Of a DNA stretch of 64,000 nt, positions 1 to 8,141 are shown piece by piece. Origin of the DNA: Lacicoccus halitifaciens (lineage in GTDB: Bacteria > Bacillota > Bacilli > Staphylococcales > Salinicoccaceae); contig NZ_JBDZDV010000001.1 in assembly GCF_040544485.1 (NCBI RefSeq), forward strand, positions 434,001-498,000. The letters are read 5' to 3'. The first letter of the stretch is position 1. The number at the start of each line of letters is the position of its first letter. The position numbers and the translations under genes are program-made. The notes beneath the pieces were generated by a model. That model ran no database searches. It worked only from the letters and a program-made list of their open reading frames with translations, and was not told where the DNA came from.

Positions 1-183
1 CGGTTTTAATGCGCCGAGGATCAATTTTATCAATGTCGTCTTTCCGGAGCCGTTCGGCCCGACAAGAGCTACAAAGTCACCCTTATCAATCTTTAAATTT
101 ATATTTTTCAATGCAGGTGTATGTTCAAGTTTATCTTTATAGGTGTATGAAATATTTTTTATTTCAAAGACCGGTTCAGACAT
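1..183 (-). CDS. znuC: Metal (zinc) ABC transporter ATP-binding protein, partial
   Basis: This is the N-terminal 61 codons of an ABC ATPase; the rest lies beyond the left edge. The start MSEPVFEIKNISYTY and the Walker A loop GPNGSGKTT are visible. It would energise uptake of a divalent metal through a partner permease and a binding lipoprotein. The assignment to zinc rests on two things. Staphylococci carry znuC-znuB-zur next to nfo, and a Zur-box-like palindrome lies 38 bp upstream of this start. A start at 183 is preceded by an AAAGGAG ribosome binding site. Manganese or another metal cannot be excluded from the fragment alone. Confidence 0.8.
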   Translation of the reverse strand, partial: MSEPVFEIKNISYTYKDKLEHTPALKNINLKIDKGDFVALVGPNGSGKTTLIKLILGALKP

Positions 184-220
184 TCGATCGCTCCTTTAAA
201 ATAATGATCATTTTATTATA

Positions 221-258
221 TCGTAACCATTACGGTCTGTAAATAGGAATGATTACGG
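221..258 (-). promoter_or_regulatory. Tandem Zur-box-like operator upstream of znuC
   Basis: Bases 221-235 read TCGTAACCATTACGG, close to the Gram-positive Zur consensus TCGTAATnATTACGA. A second, weaker copy at 244-258 reads TAGGAATGATTACGG. Both lie between the nfo terminator and the znuC start. Zinc-loaded Zur would be expected to bind here and repress zinc uptake. The match is seen directly; the binding is inferred. Confidence 0.72.
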
Positions 259-261
259 AAA

Positions 262-290
262 AGCCGCAGCATTTTTTAAATGCTGCGGCT
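262..290 (-). terminator. Rho-independent terminator of nfo
   Basis: A perfect 13 bp stem (262-274 with 278-290) closes on a 3-base loop. Read on the minus strand it is followed by TTTTCC, just after the nfo stop codon. Confidence 0.85.
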
Positions 291-295
291 CGATA

Positions 296-1201
296 TCATT
301 CTGCTTCCGCCATTACAGGATTGATGTCGGTCAACAGATTCGGATTGAATTCACCCTTTTTGATCATTTCAATTTCATGTTTATACGGCGGCTTTTTATT
401 CTTCTTATCCGTTCCGACAAAAGGTGTCTCCAGAATCTTTGGAACCGATTTGAATTCCGGATGGTTGATGATGTAGCTGAGGGCATCGAAACCGATATGG
501 CCGTAGCCGATGTTCTCATGACGGTCCTTATGTGCACCTGCCGGGTTTTTTGAATCATTGACATGCACGACTTTAATGCGGTCGATGCCGATGATCTTAT
601 CGAATTCTTCAAGTACACCGTCGAAGTCATTGACGATATCATATCCTGCATCATGGACGTGGCAGGTATCCAGGCAGACGCTCAGGCGTTCATTGTTTTC
701 GACCCCGTCGATGATCTGTGCGAGTTCTTCGAAATTCCTTCCGATTTCCGATCCTTTGCCTGCCATCGTTTCAAGTGCGATCTGGACATCCTGTTCCACA
801 CTCAGTGTCTCGTTCAGCCCTTTAATGATCGACTTGATCCCTTCATCCGCACCTGCGCCGACATGGCTTCCCGGATGGAGCACGATTTGATTCGAGCCGA
901 GGTGTTCGGTCCGTACGATTTCCTCCTGCAGGAACTCGACACCATGGTCGAAGACACCGTCCCTCACGGTGTTTGCAATATTGATGATATAAGGCGCATG
1001 GACGACGATATTGGAGATGCCGTGGGCTTCCATATGCGCCTTCCCCGCTTCAATATTAAGGTCTTCTATCTTTTTCCTGCGTGTATTCTGCGGCGCACCC
1101 GTGTAGATCATAAATGTATTGGCGCCGTAGCCTGCAGCTGATTCACTCGCTGCTTCAAGCATTTTTTTGCCACTCATGGAGACGTGTGATCCTATTAACA
1201 T
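296..1201 (-). CDS. nfo: Endonuclease IV (AP endonuclease)
   Basis: Zn-dependent class II AP endonuclease of base excision repair, 301 residues, the usual bacterial length is about 280-300. It cleaves 5' of abasic sites and removes blocked 3' ends. All metal ligands of the family appear in order: H68, H109, E144, D178, H181, H213, D226, H228 and E258, inside motifs such as VLHPGSH, LDTCH and HENIGYGH. It lies 17 bp downstream of the helicase gene cshB on the same strand, probably co-transcribed, and is closed by the hairpin at 262-290. The cshB-nfo pairing is the same as in Bacillus and Staphylococcus. Confidence 0.96.
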   Translation of the reverse strand: MLIGSHVSMSGKKMLEAASESAAGYGANTFMIYTGAPQNTRRKKIEDLNIEAGKAHMEAHGISNIVVHAPYIINIANTVRDGVFDHGVEFLQEEIVRTEHLGSNQIVLHPGSHVGAGADEGIKSIIKGLNETLSVEQDVQIALETMAGKGSEIGRNFEELAQIIDGVENNERLSVCLDTCHVHDAGYDIVNDFDGVLEEFDKIIGIDRIKVVHVNDSKNPAGAHKDRHENIGYGHIGFDALSYIINHPEFKSVPKILETPFVGTDKKNKKPPYKHEIEMIKKGEFNPNLLTDINPVMAEAE

Positions 1202-1218
1202 ATTACCATCCTTAACGA

Positions 1219-2532
1219 TTATTTTTTCTTCTTCGCTGCTTTCGCATGCTGGCGTCTTGCTTTCTGCTTCAATTCACCGAGCTCTCTGGACATCTTCTTT
1301 TTATAGCCCGGCTTGACTTTCTTCGGCTTCCTGACTTTATGTTTCAGATCCTGGCCGATATCTTTCTGGTTTTTTTTCCTGTTGACGCGTGCAGTCCGTG
1401 ATTTGACCGGTTGCAGCTCGCCCTGTTTGACGTCCTCGTGCCTGAACTCATAGCCTTTCTTCTCAAGCTGATCGATCAGTCCTTCTTCATCCGGCGTATA
1501 AATCGTGATCGCCACACCTTCATACTGTCCGCGTCCGACACGGCCCACACGGTGTGTGAAGAATTCAATGTCCCTCGGGATGTCGTAGTTGATCACATGG
1601 GAGGCACCGTCAATATCGAGGCCGCGTGCAGCAAGATCACTTGCTATGACCCACTCATACTTCAGTTCCCTGATATTTTTGATTTCCTTGGTCCGCTCAC
1701 GCGGCTTGAGGCCGCCGTGGAAGATGCCGACATTCAGGTTCTCCTGCCTCAAATAGTCGAACAGTTCATCCGCCCGGGCTTTGGAATTTGCGAAAATGAT
1801 TCCGATATACGGTGTGATGACATCTGTCAGCTCTTTGACTTTCGCCATCTTATCATCCCCTTTTACAGGGACAAGCAGGTATTCTATGGAAGCTTTATTC
1901 CTGGGCTGATCAATAATGATGGTTTCAACATGACCGATATATTTTTGGAGGAACTGCTGGAGCATTTCCGGGATTGTGGCGGAGAACACGAGGAACTGTG
2001 CCTCCTCCTGCAGGGCATTTGCCAGGATGTCCACATCTTCCAGAAAACCTAGGTCGATCATCAGGTCGGCTTCGTCGATGACGATTGACTTCGACTGACG
2101 GATCTTGAGTGCACCTTCCTGCATCAGCTCCTTGATGCGCGTCGGGGTGCCGATGACGATCTGGGGCGACTTTTCAGCCTTTTCAACATCTTTGCTGAAA
2201 TCCGTCCCGCCGATGAATAAAGTCGTCCTGATTTCCCTGTAATGCTCCAGGATCTCATTGGTCATCTGGAACAGCTGACTTGCAAGTTCCCTTGTAGGTG
2301 CTAGAATTATAGATTGAGTTGAGTTTTGGCCCGCGTCAATGCTTTCAATGATCGGCAATAAAAAAGCATGGGATTTACCGCTGCCGGTTTCACTCATTGC
2401 AACGACGTTCTCACCTTTCTGGATTTTGGGTATGACTTTTTCCTGCACCAGTGTCGGGTGTGTGAAATTTATTGATTTAATGGCTTCAAGTAAAGAATCA
2501 TTAAAGTTGAAACGTTTAAATGCGTGACTCAT
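1219..2532 (-). CDS. cshB: DEAD-box RNA helicase CshB-type
   Basis: ATP-dependent RNA helicase of 437 residues. The Q-motif glutamine is about residue 30, Walker A is SETGSGKS (47-54), the DEAD motif is at 153-156, SAT at 184-186, and the motif VI region reads HRVGRVGRG near 325. The C-terminal 60 residues are a lysine/arginine-rich tail, as in RNA-binding cold-shock helicases. In the family these proteins unwind structured RNA in ribosome assembly and mRNA turnover, particularly in the cold. The position next to nfo is that of B. subtilis cshB (yqfR). It is divergent from ispH, and the 141 bp between the two starts must hold both promoters. Confidence 0.93.
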   Translation of the reverse strand: MSHAFKRFNFNDSLLEAIKSINFTHPTLVQEKVIPKIQKGENVVAMSETGSGKSHAFLLPIIESIDAGQNSTQSIILAPTRELASQLFQMTNEILEHYREIRTTLFIGGTDFSKDVEKAEKSPQIVIGTPTRIKELMQEGALKIRQSKSIVIDEADLMIDLGFLEDVDILANALQEEAQFLVFSATIPEMLQQFLQKYIGHVETIIIDQPRNKASIEYLLVPVKGDDKMAKVKELTDVITPYIGIIFANSKARADELFDYLRQENLNVGIFHGGLKPRERTKEIKNIRELKYEWVIASDLAARGLDIDGASHVINYDIPRDIEFFTHRVGRVGRGQYEGVAITIYTPDEEGLIDQLEKKGYEFRHEDVKQGELQPVKSRTARVNRKKNQKDIGQDLKHKVRKPKKVKPGYKKKMSRELGELKQKARRQHAKAAKKKK

Positions 2533-2592
2533 AGTATCACCTTTTCATTATTGAATTCGAACTCAATTATAACTGATATATACAATACATGC

Positions 2593-2598
2593 TATAAT
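2593..2598 (+). promoter_or_regulatory. -10 element probably serving ispH
   Basis: A consensus TATAAT lies 76 bp before the ispH start codon. No good -35 hexamer is seen at 17 bp, so this is a tentative promoter. Confidence 0.4.
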
Positions 2599-2673
2599 GT
2601 AATTTCGGACTTCATGATGATTTCAATTGGATGCGGGAACAGGTATAATGATTATTGAGGAGGAATGTACTCT

Positions 2674-3636
2674 ATGGATATTATAAAAATAACACCACGC
2701 GGCTATTGTTACGGTGTTGTCGATGCCATGGTCATCGCAAGGAATGCATCGATGGACAAAACATTGCCGAGGCCGATATATATTTTGGGTATGATTGTGC
2801 ACAACAAACATGTGACAGACGCTTTTGAAGAGGATGGCATCGTTACGCTCGACGGACCGAACAGGCTTGAAATCCTGGAAAACATCAATGAAGGCACTGT
2901 GATTTTCACGGCGCACGGCGTGTCCCCTGAAGTCAAAAGGCGGGCAAAGGAAAAGGGGCTCACCTGCATTGACGCGACCTGCCCGGACGTCCAGGTGACG
3001 CATGATCTGATACGTGATAAGACGGAAAAAGGATACGATGTCGTATACATCGGCAAAAAAGGGCATCCTGAGCCTGAAGGTGCAGTCGGTGTGAATCCTG
3101 AGCACGTGCATCTCGTCGAGACGATGGATGATATCGAACTGCTGCCTGATGTGCTGCAGGAGAGGAAATTGATTGTGACGAACCAGACGACGATGAGCCA
3201 GTGGGACGTCGGCCACCTGATGGATGAGCTGAAGAGAAGATATCCGCATATCGAGGTCCAGCAGGAAATCTGCATGGCGACTCAGGTGCGCCAGGAAGCG
3301 GTCGCCGAACAGGCAGATCAGGCAGAGCTGCTGATCGTCGTCGGCGATCCGAAGAGCAACAACTCCAACAGGCTCGCACAAGTATCAAAGGAAATCGCCC
3401 ACACGAATGCATACCGCATCAGCTCGCTCAGTGAACTCGATACGGACTGGCTGAAAGGCATCAACTCGGTTGCAGTCACTGCAGGCGCCTCCACCCCGAC
3501 ACCGATCGTCAGGGAAGTGATTGATTACTTGAACAAATACAATGAAGAGTCATATGAAGCACCTCAGTCGAAGGTGCCGAAAGATAAGATCCTTCCAAAA
3601 ATCAAAAAACCGAAACCGGTTGAAATTATGAAATAA
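2674..3636 (+). CDS. ispH: 4-hydroxy-3-methylbut-2-enyl diphosphate reductase
   Basis: Last enzyme of the MEP isoprenoid pathway. It reduces HMBPP to IPP and DMAPP using a [4Fe-4S] cluster. The cluster cysteines are C12 (PRGYCYG), C103 (DATCPDV) and C200 (QEICMATQ). Other family landmarks are H43 (VHNKH), H81, H131 (GHPE), NQTTMSQ and SNNSNRL. The start was placed at 2674 because GAGGAGG at 2657-2663 gives a 10-base spacing; an in-frame ATG at 2665 is only one base from that site. The protein is then 320 residues, a normal length. It is the only plus-strand gene in the first 13 kb. Staphylococcus aureus has no ispH; B. subtilis has it at this same locus (yqfP). Confidence 0.95.
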   Translation: MDIIKITPRGYCYGVVDAMVIARNASMDKTLPRPIYILGMIVHNKHVTDAFEEDGIVTLDGPNRLEILENINEGTVIFTAHGVSPEVKRRAKEKGLTCIDATCPDVQVTHDLIRDKTEKGYDVVYIGKKGHPEPEGAVGVNPEHVHLVETMDDIELLPDVLQERKLIVTNQTTMSQWDVGHLMDELKRRYPHIEVQQEICMATQVRQEAVAEQADQAELLIVVGDPKSNNSNRLAQVSKEIAHTNAYRISSLSELDTDWLKGINSVAVTAGASTPTPIVREVIDYLNKYNEESYEAPQSKVPKDKILPKIKKPKPVEIMK

Positions 3637-3640
3637 TGAT

Positions 3641-3681
3641 AAAAGAGCATCCCTCCAGTTCACCTGGAGGGATGCTCTTTT
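3641..3681. terminator. Bidirectional terminator between ispH and phnE
   Basis: An 18 bp perfect stem (3641-3658 with 3664-3681) with A and T tracts on the two sides lies between the convergent ispH and phn genes, so it can stop transcripts from both directions. Confidence 0.9.
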
Positions 3682-3686
3682 GCTTT

Positions 3687-4472
3687 TTATATATACTTTG
3701 CACGTATTCTCTGTGAGATGTTCTCCACTACCAGGACAAGTATCAAAATGATGATGATGATCATCAATGCCTGATCGAAGTTTCTCAGTGACATTTGTGC
3801 ACTGAGTTCAACCCCGATGCCGCCGGCACCGACCAGGCCGAGAACAGTCGCACCCCTGATCGATTTCTCCAGTGCAAACAGGCTTGTACCCACAAATGAC
3901 GGGGTGGCCTGCGGCAGCACTGAACCTGTAATGACACCGAAATATCCGGATCCTGTGGATTCAAGCGCCTCTTTAGGTTTCTTATCCAGCTCATCGATCC
4001 TTTCCGAGAAGAACCTGGCACAAAAGCCGATCGTGTCGATGGTGATCGTCAATATCCCTGCAAAAGGACCGAGCCCTACGGCAATCACGAAGAGCAATGC
4101 CCATACAAGGTCGGGCACAGTCCTCATGACCGTCACTGCCCCTCTCGTCAGAGAGCGCAGGAATGAAATCGAATTCGTCGTCCTGGAAGACAGGAGCGCA
4201 ACAGGTATGGATATGATTACACCCGCCAGCGTGCCCACCAGCGCCATCTCGAAAGTTTCAACCATGGCACTCATTATCGGGCCGATACGGCTGAAATCAG
4301 GCGGGAAGGCCTGTGCCAGGAAATCCCCGATGTTCATAACGCCGCCGATTACACGGCTTAATGTGATGTTGGCATTATTGATGCCGGTCACGAGAAACAG
4401 AAGAACGACGAGTATCAGAATGAAAGACCAGATCGACGGCTTTTCAAATCTTTTTGGAGGCGTCGGACTCAT
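3687..4472 (-). CDS. phnE: Phosphonate/phosphate ABC transporter permease PhnE
   Basis: Integral membrane permease of 261 residues with about six hydrophobic segments. A BPD-transport (EAA-type) loop around residues 165-200 contains ALESTGSGYFGVI, the contact site for the ATPase. The C-terminal segment is isoleucine/leucine-rich and ends in RIRAKYI. It would carry phosphonates, phosphite or a related phosphorus compound across the membrane with PhnC and PhnD. It overlaps phnC by 4 bases (ATGA), which indicates translational coupling. S. aureus has two permeases, PhnE1 and PhnE2; only one is present here, presumably acting as a homodimer. Confidence 0.92.
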   Translation of the reverse strand: MSPTPPKRFEKPSIWSFILILVVLLFLVTGINNANITLSRVIGGVMNIGDFLAQAFPPDFSRIGPIMSAMVETFEMALVGTLAGVIISIPVALLSSRTTNSISFLRSLTRGAVTVMRTVPDLVWALLFVIAVGLGPFAGILTITIDTIGFCARFFSERIDELDKKPKEALESTGSGYFGVITGSVLPQATPSFVGTSLFALEKSIRGATVLGLVGAGGIGVELSAQMSLRNFDQALMIIIIILILVLVVENISQRIRAKYI

Positions 4473-5278
4473 AAGCTTTTAGCCTCCTGTTCCATAGATC
4501 CGGGTTTTTCGTCAGCAGGAGGGTCTTTTGGCCCCTCACTGCCGAAAAGTGCCGTCTCAAAATCTTCATCGATGACGGAGACATTATTATCAGCAAACAC
4601 TTCACCATTTTTCAGTGCGATGAAACGGTCGGCATATTTTTTGGCAATCGGAATCTGGTGCAGGATCATCAGCAGCGTGATGTTCCTTTCAGCAGCGATG
4701 TCGGCCAGCAGATCCATGACTTCCCTGCCCGCTTTCGGATCGAGGCTTGCTATCGGCTCATCCGCCAAAATGATTTCCGGGTCCTGCATGAGCATCCTCG
4801 CAATCGCGATCCGCTGTTTCTGCCCGCCTGAAAGCCTGTCCGCCCGCCTTTCCGACAAGTGGGCAAGACCCACCCTGTCGAGGCACTCCATTGCACGTGT
4901 TCTAAGGGCTTCCGAAGCAAATAAGCTGTAGGTTGCCGGTGCAAACTTGACCTGCCCCAATGCACCGAACAATACGTTTTGAAATACCGAAACGTTATCG
5001 ACAAGGCCGAAAGCCTGGAATACCATGCCGACTTTCTTCCTGGTTTCGCGCAGATGACGCCGCTTCCCGGGGTCCACTTCCCGGCCGAGTAATGTGACGG
5101 ACCCTTCGGTCGGTTCCTCGAATCCCGTCAATGTACGGAAGAGCGTGGACTTCCCGGAACCGTTGTGCCCGAGTATGACGACACTTTCACCCTCTTTAAT
5201 GGTGAACGATACACCATCCAATGCGACATCCCGCTGATTGTAGACTTTCCTGACTTTGTTCACTTCAATCGCATTCAT
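4469..5278 (-). CDS. phnC: Phosphonate ABC transporter ATP-binding protein PhnC
   Basis: ABC ATPase of 269 residues. Walker A is GHNGSGKST (37-45), followed by the Q-loop in MVFQAFGLV, the signature LSGGQKQR, Walker B ILADEPIASLD, and the switch histidine in MILHQ. The long linker before the signature (VLFGALGQVKF onwards) is typical of PhnC. An acidic, proline-rich tail of about 25 residues follows the ATPase domain. It starts two bases from the phnD stop and overlaps phnE, so the three genes form one transcription unit. The substrate class is inferred from the PhnD/PhnE partners. Confidence 0.93.
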   Translation of the reverse strand: MNAIEVNKVRKVYNQRDVALDGVSFTIKEGESVVILGHNGSGKSTLFRTLTGFEEPTEGSVTLLGREVDPGKRRHLRETRKKVGMVFQAFGLVDNVSVFQNVLFGALGQVKFAPATYSLFASEALRTRAMECLDRVGLAHLSERRADRLSGGQKQRIAIARMLMQDPEIILADEPIASLDPKAGREVMDLLADIAAERNITLLMILHQIPIAKKYADRFIALKNGEVFADNNVSVIDEDFETALFGSEGPKDPPADEKPGSMEQEAKSL

Positions 5279-5279
5279 A

Positions 5280-6200
5280 TTATTCCTCGATCTCCAGGCC
5301 TAAAATTTCGTAGGTTTCCCTCATGTTGTCATAGTCCTCATCGGAAACTTCGATGATGCCGCCGTCTTCATATTTGTCGTTCTCCTCACTGGATAATATC
5401 GCATCCAGCACCTCTTCTTCATTTTCCATCAGTATGTTCAGGAACTCTTCTTTAAATTCTTCGGGCAGGGTATCATTCAGTATGAACGGATCTGCCGGCA
5501 GCGGCTCCCCTTCATAAATCAGCCTGAAGTCATCTTCAAGCCCTTCTTCCTGGATGGTATGCCAGTGCTTGACGCCGTCCGCCATGACATCAACCTCACC
5601 GTTCAGCAGTGCCTCAAGGGAGCTGTCCCCCAGCAGCTGGATATCAAAATCTGCATCCAGGTCATAACCTTCATCGACCAGCACGCCGCTCGGCCCGATA
5701 TGTCCGGACGTCGAACCGGTATCTTTCATGGCAATCGTTTCGCCCACTGCATCATCGAGTGATTCAATCCCGCTTTCTTCACTTGCGATGAAGACGACGT
5801 GATAATGTCCGTCGGCCCTGTGGACACCGCCGGCAAGCTCGATTTCAGGTTTCGCTTCTTTTGATAATATGTATTCAGATGGTCCGGACAGTACGATGTC
5901 GACCTGACCGTATTCCAGTGCCGTGGACGAGACGGTCCTGTCGGAAAGCGCAAAAAGTTCCACCTCCGTATCAAGCATGTCCTCCATCGTCTCCTCGAAC
6001 GCTTCAAAGCGCAGCAGCAATTCCTCCTGCCCTTCGATGCCCGCTACAGCGAATGTCACGGATTCGGGCCAGTCATCACCGCGTGCTTCCCCGTTACCGT
6101 CTGAAGCATCCACTGTATCCCCCGCTTCGCTCTGCGCGCTGCAGGCTCCAAGGACAACAGCAAATAATGCGCCCATCAACAATAAAGCAATTCTTCTCAT
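5280..6200 (-). CDS. phnD: Phosphonate/phosphate-binding lipoprotein PhnD
   Basis: Periplasmic-type binding protein of 306 residues anchored as a lipoprotein. The signal peptide MRRIALLLMGALFAVVLGAC has its lipobox LGAC at 17-20, and an acidic linker (about 21-45) follows. The body has the PhnD-family signatures: a VDIVLSGPSEYIL segment, then a serine/threonine/glycine loop DTGSTSGHIGPSGVL that binds the phosphorus group in relatives. An AGGAGG site precedes the ATG. It is the first gene of the phn operon. Upstream lie four TTTACA repeats and a candidate promoter, so it is probably induced by phosphate starvation. No C-P lyase or phosphonatase is present in the window; phosphite or alkylphosphonate is possible. 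Confidence 0.92.
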   Translation of the reverse strand: MRRIALLLMGALFAVVLGACSAQSEAGDTVDASDGNGEARGDDWPESVTFAVAGIEGQEELLLRFEAFEETMEDMLDTEVELFALSDRTVSSTALEYGQVDIVLSGPSEYILSKEAKPEIELAGGVHRADGHYHVVFIASEESGIESLDDAVGETIAMKDTGSTSGHIGPSGVLVDEGYDLDADFDIQLLGDSSLEALLNGEVDVMADGVKHWHTIQEEGLEDDFRLIYEGEPLPADPFILNDTLPEEFKEEFLNILMENEEEVLDAILSSEENDKYEDGGIIEVSDEDYDNMRETYEILGLEIEE

Positions 6201-6269
6201 AAAAAATCCTCCTAATATGATTACTGCTTCACATAATATCAGTGGTTTATTAACCTGATATGGTGAACA

Positions 6270-6316
6270 TGTAAATGTATATTAGGGGGATGTAAAAATT
6301 GTGTAAATCCTGTAAA
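6270..6316 (-). promoter_or_regulatory. Pho-box-like direct repeats and phnD promoter
   Basis: On the minus strand TTTACA occurs four times, at 6311-6316, 6302-6307, 6291-6296 and 6270-6275. The middle pair is spaced 11 bp, like PhoP half-sites (TT[A/T]ACA with 5 bp between). A promoter can be drawn with -35 TTTACA (6302-6307), a 17 bp spacer and -10 TAATAT (6279-6284). That puts the three upstream repeats at about -20 to -45, where PhoP binds at activated promoters in B. subtilis. Binding itself is inferred. Confidence 0.6.
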
Positions 6317-6328
6317 AAGGATAGTTTT

Positions 6329-7411
6329 TTATTTTCTGTTTTGGAATGGGTCCGTATCCACTTTGCTCGCAGCGACTTTAATATCCATTTTACGGCGTAT
6401 CAGATCTTCAAGACCTTCTGCCATGAATGACTCAAGATAGTGTCCGGCGTCTATGATGTTGCGGCCGAGGAGTTTTGCATCATAGGCTTCATGGTATTTG
6501 ACATCGCCCGTGATCAGCACGTCGATCCCCTGCCTGAAGGCATCGTCTGCATAACCCATCCCGGAGCCGCCGATGATGCCTGCCGTTAATATTTCCTTAT
6601 CATTTCCCTTCACGGCGTTTACAATCCTTCCGCCGGTCTTCTCCTCAATCAACGCCGCCAATGACTCGAGGGAACCTTGGTAATCGAACTTCACGCCGAG
6701 GCCCTTGTTCGGTACGTTGTTGATCGTGAATATATCAAATGCCGGCTCTTCATATGGATGAACCTTCAATAATGCATCAATGACCTTATCCTGTTCATCG
6801 GACTCGAATATTGCCTCGACGATATATTCATCGACGATTTCAAGCTCATTGTTGGTGCCGATATGTGGATTCGCATCCTCGTTCGGCCTGAACTGGCCGG
6901 TGATCGGGTATTCGAAGAAGCACTCACTGTAATCACCCTGGTTGCCCACACCGCTTTCTGAAAGGCCCTGTTTCAGTTCTTCCTTGTTCTCAGCTGGTAT
7001 GTTGACCCTCAATTTCTTCAGTTCATACTTTTTTGGGATCAGTATTTCCGTGCCGTTGAACCCGAGGGCTTCGGCGATCATATGACTGACACCTTCCGGC
7101 TGGTGATCGAGGTTCGTGTGCATCACTATGAGGTTGACGTCATTTTTGATCAGTTTCCTGATGATCCTGCCGTAGAAGTCTTCAGTCACTGCCGAGATTT
7201 TCGGGAAAATTAAAGGATGGTGTGCAATGATTGTATTAAAACCGTTACCCACTGCTTCATCGACCGTTTCAAGCGCGCAGTCGAGGGCTGTCAGGATGCC
7301 GGTGACCTCATCTTCCATATCACCGACGAGGAGGCCGGTATTGTCCCAGTCCTCACTGTCCTTGAAAGGCGCGATCTCATCAAGTTCCTGTAAAAGTTCC
7401 TTAATCTTCAT
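6329..7411 (-). CDS. Nif3-like dinuclear metal-centre protein (YqfO type)
   Basis: Long form of the Nif3/DUF34 family, 360 residues. The two Nif3 halves carry the metal-site residues: H64-H65 in AHHPLIF, HTNLDH near 100, and GHYLES plus GDVKYHEA near the C-terminus. Between them, at about 130-250, is the inserted PII-like domain of the YqfO/CutA-like form. The molecular role of the family is not settled; a GTP cyclohydrolase-like or metal-dependent hydrolase activity has been proposed. It overlaps trmK by 11 bases, as in Bacillus and Staphylococcus, so it is co-transcribed with trmK. Confidence 0.92.
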   Translation of the reverse strand: MKIKELLQELDEIAPFKDSEDWDNTGLLVGDMEDEVTGILTALDCALETVDEAVGNGFNTIIAHHPLIFPKISAVTEDFYGRIIRKLIKNDVNLIVMHTNLDHQPEGVSHMIAEALGFNGTEILIPKKYELKKLRVNIPAENKEELKQGLSESGVGNQGDYSECFFEYPITGQFRPNEDANPHIGTNNELEIVDEYIVEAIFESDEQDKVIDALLKVHPYEEPAFDIFTINNVPNKGLGVKFDYQGSLESLAALIEEKTGGRIVNAVKGNDKEILTAGIIGGSGMGYADDAFRQGIDVLITGDVKYHEAYDAKLLGRNIIDAGHYLESFMAEGLEDLIRRKMDIKVAASKVDTDPFQNRK

Positions 7412-8093
7412 CTTCCAACACCTCTTCTAAAAGTTTGATTTTGGATTTAATTTCTTCTTTCTTATCCGGATTTCTGCCGCCGTCGATACTTTCAAATATC
7501 CTCTTCTGATGGTCATATTCCCATTTGATTTTTTTAAGAAACGCCTCTTCCCTCTCCACAAGGTTCAAAGGGCCGAAATGCAGTTCCTTCTGCGACATCC
7601 TTTTCCGGTTTTCATCGTAATCGCATACGATGATTTCGTAAAAATGCTTCCCGAGCTTCAGCACTTTTTCATGGACGATGCGGTAATTCAGATTATCGAC
7701 TGCCTGCCGCAGAGGGTACATATGATTATTCGCCTGGAGGACAAGGCGGGGATGACCGCCGACATTTTCAAAACCCCCGGTCAATATGCGGGCAATCAAC
7801 GGTCCGCCCATCCCGCATATCGTGATCGTATCCACTTCATCATCCGGAGTCAAAATGTGCAGCCCGTCACCAAGACGTGCCTCGATCTTTTCCTCCATGC
7901 CGTATGATGCGATGTTCTTCAATGTAGCCTCATAAGGCCCCTCTGCGACTTCACCGCAAATCGCACCGCCCGCCATGCCTTCCCTTATGGCATAGATTGG
8001 GAGGTATGCATGATCGGAGCCGATATCTACAAGGATTTCTCCCTTTATATGATTTGCTGCATACTTCAAACGTTCATCTATCATTCCAACCAT
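7401..8093 (-). CDS. trmK: tRNA (adenine(22)-N1)-methyltransferase
   Basis: SAM-dependent Rossmann methyltransferase of 230 residues that makes m1A22 in tRNA. The SAM-binding motif VDIGSDHAYLPI is at about 20-31, the catalytic region ICGMGGPLIARIL lies near 93-105, and a C-terminal coiled-coil helical domain begins at about 165 (basic and glutamate-rich). In Gram-positive bacteria this enzyme (YqfN) is encoded beside sigA and is essential or important in several pathogens. It is followed directly by the Nif3-family gene, with overlapping frames. Confidence 0.94.
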   Translation of the reverse strand: MVGMIDERLKYAANHIKGEILVDIGSDHAYLPIYAIREGMAGGAICGEVAEGPYEATLKNIASYGMEEKIEARLGDGLHILTPDDEVDTITICGMGGPLIARILTGGFENVGGHPRLVLQANNHMYPLRQAVDNLNYRIVHEKVLKLGKHFYEIIVCDYDENRKRMSQKELHFGPLNLVEREEAFLKKIKWEYDHQKRIFESIDGGRNPDKKEEIKSKIKLLEEVLEDED

Positions 8094-8105
8094 CCTTTAA
8101 AATAA

Positions 8106-8130
8106 AAACCTCCACGATCCGTGGAGGTTT
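8106..8130 (-). terminator. Terminator downstream of cccA
   Basis: An 11 bp stem AAACCTCCACG/CGTGGAGGTTT with an ATC-type loop lies 12 bp after the cccA stop. Read on the minus strand it ends in a T-rich run (TTTTTATTTT). Confidence 0.85.
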
Positions 8131-8141
8131 CCCGTTAAATA

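Noticed and set aside
558..1141. Open frames on the plus strand inside nfo
   Set aside because: They are antisense to a fully supported nfo with all metal ligands and show no family features or ribosome sites.
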